From NCBI GenBank assembly GCA_041687475.1, contig JAWLBW010000282.1, positions 1 to 6,315 of the forward strand: a DNA stretch of 6,315 nt. Reading direction: 5' to 3'. The notes under the pieces are model-generated. The model was not told the origin of the DNA, did no database searches, and saw nothing but the letters and a program-made list of their open reading frames with translations. Below are positions 4,910 through 6,315 of the stretch, piece by piece; the first letter of the stretch is position 1; each line of letters opens with the position of its first letter. The translations under genes were made by a program, and so were the position numbers. The DNA is from JAWLBW01 sp041687475 (GTDB lineage Bacteria > J088 > JAWLBW01).

Positions 4910-6232
4910 GTGTCTGACCTGAAAGTCGACGTCCAGGACGTCAGCCCCGTTGAGAAGCGCATCGAAGTCGTGGTGCCCCCGGCCATGGTCGACGAGTCGT
5001 TCAATCGGGTGGTCGAGCGCCTGCGCCGTAGCGCGCGCATCAAAGGCTTCCGCCCGGGCAAGGTCCCGCGCCCGATGATTGAGAAGATGTACGCCGAACA
5101 GCTCGGCCATGAAGTGGCCTACGACGTCATCAACCGCACCTACTTCCAGGCGGTCAAGGACAAGGACATTCGGGCCGTCGAAGAGCCGCGCGTCGACAAC
5201 GGTCCGGCCGAAAAGGGTGTCGAGTTCAAGTACCAGGCCAATGTCGAAGTGCTGGCCCCCATCGAGCTCAAGACCTTCAAGGGCCTCGATGTGAAGAAAC
5301 CGAAGGTCGAAGTGACCGACGAAAACGTGCAGAAAGCCATCGAACAGGTGCGCGAAAGCCGCAGCACCCTCGAAGACGTGACCGACGGCCGCGCCGTGCA
5401 GAACGGCGACTATGCGGTTATCGACCTCGAGGGCAGCGAAGACGGCAAGCCCGTTGGCGAGCTGTCGGCCCAAGGCTTTACCATGCCGGTCGGCCAGAAC
5501 ATGGTCTTTCCCGAGCTTGACCAGGCGGTCGAAGGTATGAAGGTATGCGACACTAAGGAAATCGACTTTTCAGTGCCCGCCGATGCCGGCAATCGCCTCG
5601 CCGGCCGCACCTTTCACCTCAAGGTCGAAGTCAAGGGTCTCAAGGCCCGCGTGCTGCCCGAGCTCGACGACGAATTCGCCAAGGGCCTGGGCGAAGAATT
5701 CCAGTCGCTCGAAGACCTGCGTAAGAAGGTCGCCGAAGACATTGAAACCCGCATGAAGGAATACGCCGACCGTACCCTGCGGGAAAACGCCGTCGACGCG
5801 CTGATTGCCGCCAACCCGTTCGAGGTGGCCGGGGCGCTCGTGTCACGCCAGACCGACGACATGGTGCAGCGCGCGATGCACGAATACGAGCACCGCGGCA
5901 TCGACGTGAACCAGGTCGATCAGAGCGCGATGTGGACGGAGCTGCGCCCCGCCGCCGAACGCCGCGTACGCAGCGAGCTGCTGCTGAATGAAGTGGCCGA
6001 ACGCGAAAACCTGCAGGTCGACGACGCCCGGGTCGAACAGTTTTACGCGAGCGAAGCCGAACGCTCGAACACGCCCGTCGAGACGATCAAGCGTTATTAT
6101 TCGGCCATGGCCGACCGGTTGAAGGATCGGCTGCGCCTGGACGAAGCGCTGGAACTCGTAATCAAGGAAGCGAAGGTCACTGAAGTGGAACCCTCGGCCG
6201 CCCAACCGGCCGGTGCGGAGAGCGAAGCATAG
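4910..6232 (+). CDS. tig: Trigger factor, ribosome-associated chaperone
   Basis: Trigger factor docks at the ribosome exit tunnel and shields nascent chains. The 440 residues compare with 432 in E. coli. The N-terminal ribosome-binding domain (about 1-115) carries the signature GFRPGKVP at 46-53. A FKBP-like prolyl isomerase domain spans about 163-245 (from GDYAVIDLEG). The helical C-terminal chaperone domain begins at LPELDDEFAKGLG (249-261). A short Ala/Glu/Pro tail ends the protein. The frame is open back to 4790 across the tRNA, but the GTG at 4910 is chosen because it follows the promoter and tRNA and its product (SDLKVDVQDVSP) aligns with family N-termini. The ribosome binding site is poor (gcgag at best). 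Several residues of the isomerase pocket appear replaced (see findings). clpP follows after 13 nt. Confidence 0.95.
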   Translation: MSDLKVDVQDVSPVEKRIEVVVPPAMVDESFNRVVERLRRSARIKGFRPGKVPRPMIEKMYAEQLGHEVAYDVINRTYFQAVKDKDIRAVEEPRVDNGPAEKGVEFKYQANVEVLAPIELKTFKGLDVKKPKVEVTDENVQKAIEQVRESRSTLEDVTDGRAVQNGDYAVIDLEGSEDGKPVGELSAQGFTMPVGQNMVFPELDQAVEGMKVCDTKEIDFSVPADAGNRLAGRTFHLKVEVKGLKARVLPELDDEFAKGLGEEFQSLEDLRKKVAEDIETRMKEYADRTLRENAVDALIAANPFEVAGALVSRQTDDMVQRAMHEYEHRGIDVNQVDQSAMWTELRPAAERRVRSELLLNEVAERENLQVDDARVEQFYASEAERSNTPVETIKRYYSAMADRLKDRLRLDEALELVIKEAKVTEVEPSAAQPAGAESEA

Positions 6233-6239
6233 GAGAGGT
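6231..6239 (+). promoter_or_regulatory. Strong ribosome binding site for clpP
   Basis: AGGAGAGGT overlaps the tig stop (TAG 6230-6232) and ends 6 nt before the clpP ATG. It is by far the best Shine-Dalgarno in the window and fixes the clpP start. Confidence 0.85.
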
Positions 6240-6245
6240 AAATAC

Positions 6246-6315
6246 ATGAGCGGTCTGGTACCTATCGTCGTCGAACAGACACACCGTGGTGAGCGTGCTT
6301 ACGATATCTATTCTC
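6246..6315 (+). CDS. clpP: ATP-dependent Clp protease proteolytic subunit, N-terminal fragment
   Basis: The first 23 codons are visible before the window ends. They encode MSGLVPIVVEQTHRGERAYD followed by IYS, which matches the ClpP N-terminus of E. coli and Pseudomonas (the VPMVxEQTxRGERxxDIYS pattern). ClpP is a serine protease whose double heptameric rings are fed unfolded proteins by ClpX or ClpA. The catalytic Ser, His and Asp lie outside the window. No promoter fits the 13-nt gap after tig, so it is probably co-transcribed with tig. Neighbouring genes such as clpX would be expected next but cannot be seen. Confidence 0.93.
   Translation, partial: MSGLVPIVVEQTHRGERAYDIYS

Overview
The window is a GC-rich (by eye above 60%) stretch of bacterial chromosome, mostly core metabolism and protein quality control. 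The ClpP N-terminus, the tRNA-Leu/tig/clpP order, the genome-encoded CCA on the tRNA and the TATAAT-type promoter suggest a Gram-negative, proteobacteria-like organism. I cannot place it in a class. GTG is an unusually common start codon: four of the six visible starts. The tetramer TCGA is strongly enriched through codon context.

Region 1 (2-3366) is a tightly packed plus-strand gene set that looks like one operon. It begins with the C-terminal part of an unidentified protein. purM (AIR synthetase) follows after a 4-nt gap and purN (GAR transformylase) after 2 nt. A putative FAD-dependent oxidoreductase then overlaps the purN stop by 4 nt. PurN makes formyl-GAR in the third step of purine synthesis and PurM closes the imidazole ring in the fifth. 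The first and last genes are not known purine genes.

Region 2 (3367-4397) has a 92-nt gap with mutually exclusive hairpins and a 10-bp tandem repeat. It leads into an orphan PleD-like response regulator (REC-GGDEF) with every key residue for phosphorylation, c-di-GMP synthesis and feedback inhibition present.

Region 3 (4398-4733) is non-coding and repeat-rich. It holds a degenerate 7-bp tandem repeat, a 34-bp imperfect direct repeat and a C/T-rich repeat-like element.

Region 4 (4734-6315) is tRNA-Leu(UAG), then tig (trigger factor) and the first 23 codons of clpP. The tRNA-tig gap has an extended -10 promoter and, overlapping it upstream, a possible heat-shock-type promoter. Trigger factor folds nascent chains at the ribosome and ClpP is the proteolytic core of ClpXP/ClpAP, so this block is a folding-to-degradation module.

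I found no mobile element, CRISPR array, defence system or clearly novel multi-gene system. The points most worth a second look are the uncharacterised oxidoreductase coupled to purN, the structured leader before the GGDEF gene, the heptad-repeat spacer, the possible heat-shock promoter, and the altered prolyl-isomerase pocket of trigger factor.
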